Assembly (NCBI GenBank): GCA_947070915.1
Contig: CAMTDY010000155.1
Span: 1 to 7,048, forward strand
Source of the DNA: an uncultured Roseburia sp.
Lineage (GTDB): Bacteria > Bacillota > Clostridia > Lachnospirales > Lachnospiraceae
Direction: 5' to 3'
DNA length: 7,048 nt
A program made the position numbers and the translations under genes. Under the pieces are notes generated by a model that did not search any database, was not told the origin of the DNA, and was given only the letters and a program-made list of their open reading frames with translations. Below, piece after piece: positions 6,097 to 7,048 of the stretch; position 1 is the first letter of the stretch, and each line of letters opens with the position of its first letter.

Positions 6097-6114
6097 ATAG
6101 AAAGGACTACCCAC

Positions 6115-6966
6115 ATGATCAAAGATTTATTTCATAAAAACAGACCAGTTTATTCATTAGAGGTATTCCCCCCTAAGAAAGACACGGATGTATCCGTAAT
6201 TTACGATGCCCTGGACCAGTTTAAGGAGCTTCACCCCAATTTTATCAGCGTAACCTATGGCGCTGGGGGAACTACTTCCGAGAATACCTTTGCCATTGCG
6301 TCTTACATACAAAATCAGTGCGGCATCGAGGCGCTTACCCATCTCACCTGTGCTGCTATTCCAGACAGGCTGTTTCTTACGAACTTTCTCACTAACCTGT
6401 ACCGGAACGGCATCCGGAATATTCTGGGGCTCCGCGGCGACCAGCCAAGGGGAATGAGTGATGAACAGTTTGCCGCCAGATACTATAAACATGCTTCCGA
6501 TCTGATCCAGGATATCAAGACCACTTTTCCATTTAGTGTGGCCGGGGCCTGCTATCCGGAAGTCCACCAGGAAGCCTCTTCGCTGGAAGAAGACATCGCC
6601 AACCTTAAGATTAAGGTGGATACAGGGGTGGATTTCCTCATCACCCAGCTTTTCTATGACAATGATACGTTTTTCCGTTTTGTGGACCGTGCCAGAAAAG
6701 CCGGCATCACAGTCCCGATCCTGCCGGGACTCATGCCTGTCACGTCAGCCGGGCAGGTCAAAAACATTATTGAATTATCCGGAACAAAAGTACCGGATAG
6801 CCTGATGTCACAGATCAAAGCATATAAAGATTCACCGGAAGACTTGAAAAAGGCAGGTCTGGAATTCACCAAAAAACAGATGGAACAGCTGCTGGAACAC
6901 GGAGTGGACGGCATCCATCTTTACAGCATGAATAAAGTAGAGATCGCAAAATTTATTTTAGAATGA
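6115..6966 (+). CDS. metF: Methylenetetrahydrofolate reductase
   Basis: This 283-residue cytoplasmic flavoprotein reduces 5,10-methylene-THF to 5-methyl-THF with NAD(P)H and FAD, feeding methyl groups to methionine synthesis. Its length is that of a full single-domain bacterial MetF TIM barrel. Family motifs in order are 'LEVFPPKK' with the acid E16, 'SVTYGAGGTTS' (46-55), 'HLTC' (76-79), 'ILGLRGDQP' (103-111) with D109, 'YPEVHQEA' (147-154), 'FLITQLFYD' (174-182) with Q178, 'LPGLMPVTS' (203-211) and the C-terminal 'GIHLYSMNK' (266-274). By my alignment from memory, the Phe that stacks on folate and NADH in E. coli (F223) is Ala212 here. The start follows AAAGGA (6101-6106) by 8 nt. It stands alone after tRNA-Trp with no visible promoter of its own, and a hairpin follows it, so it appears to be a single-gene unit. 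No metV or metH is in the window. Confidence 0.97.
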   Translation: MIKDLFHKNRPVYSLEVFPPKKDTDVSVIYDALDQFKELHPNFISVTYGAGGTTSENTFAIASYIQNQCGIEALTHLTCAAIPDRLFLTNFLTNLYRNGIRNILGLRGDQPRGMSDEQFAARYYKHASDLIQDIKTTFPFSVAGACYPEVHQEASSLEEDIANLKIKVDTGVDFLITQLFYDNDTFFRFVDRARKAGITVPILPGLMPVTSAGQVKNIIELSGTKVPDSLMSQIKAYKDSPEDLKKAGLEFTKKQMEQLLEHGVDGIHLYSMNKVEIAKFILE

Positions 6967-6999
6967 TTCTATCAACTTAGCTCCGTCGAGCCAGCTAAA

Positions 7000-7048
7000 A
7001 GGGTGTCCATTAAACTATGGCTGCAGAAACATAGTTTTGGAACACCCT
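7000..7048 (+). terminator. Large hairpin after metF, probable terminator cut by window edge
   Basis: AGGGTGT (7000-7006) pairs with ACACCCT (7042-7048), CCA (7007-7009) with TGG (7038-7040), and AAACTATG (7012-7019) with CATAGTTT (7030-7037), around a 10-nt loop; TT (7010-7011) and A7041 bulge. AAAA precedes the left arm, so a matching T run just past the edge would make it two-way, but it is not visible. A smaller inverted repeat, TTAGCT (6977-6982) with AGCTAA (6993-6998), lies just before it. I see no gene in 6967-7048. Confidence 0.65.

Noticed and set aside
6072..6101. Possible metF promoter (TTGCTG, then TATAGA)
   Set aside because: The -35 is poor, both boxes overlap the terminator, and the transcript would start after the ribosome binding site.
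6157..6567. 136-residue minus-strand reading frame inside metF
   Set aside because: It is antisense to highly conserved metF codons and has no family resemblance.

Overview
The window looks like chromosome of a low-to-mid GC Gram-positive anaerobe of the Clostridia, most likely a Lachnospiraceae-type gut bacterium. The reasons are purine-rich Shine-Dalgarno sites, sigma-A promoters of the TTGNNN-N17-TATAAT type, a 71-nt tRNA-Trp with no encoded CCA end, a Gram-positive lipoprotein and the style of the proteins. No transposase, integrase, CRISPR array, phage gene or other mobile element is visible.

Left part (1-2140, minus strand): one long open frame enters from the left edge and starts at 2140. 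Its visible 713 residues are an N-terminal membrane anchor, beta-rich Ig-like regions and a run of YWTD-like strands that reads as a beta-propeller; the C-terminus is outside the window. Divergent to it, 2291-2689 (+) encodes a small Tyr/Arg-rich protein of unknown function, possibly sporulation-related. A two-way hairpin terminator (2737-2790) separates this gene from the convergent block on its right.

Middle (2825-4801, minus strand): a secreted lipoprotein with a PrcB-like C-terminal domain is followed by a membrane-bound c-di-GMP enzyme. In that enzyme the GGDEF domain is degenerate but every catalytic residue of the EAL domain is present, so it should degrade c-di-GMP. It has its own promoter, whose -35 box contains the stop codon of the lipoprotein gene; its real start is a GTG at 4330.

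Right part (4886-7048, plus strand): an AEC-family permease is transcribed divergently from the lipoprotein, with back-to-back -35 boxes. It is followed by tRNA-Trp(CCA) with its own promoter, a strong intrinsic terminator, and metF (methylenetetrahydrofolate reductase). No promoter is visible between the tRNA and metF, so metF may depend on read-through of that terminator. A second large hairpin closes the window.

The most interesting possibility is that the left-edge envelope protein and the nearby EAL phosphodiesterase belong to one c-di-GMP-controlled surface or polysaccharide locus continuing to the left. This is inference; nothing in the window proves a new system. The remaining genes are ordinary housekeeping or accessory genes.
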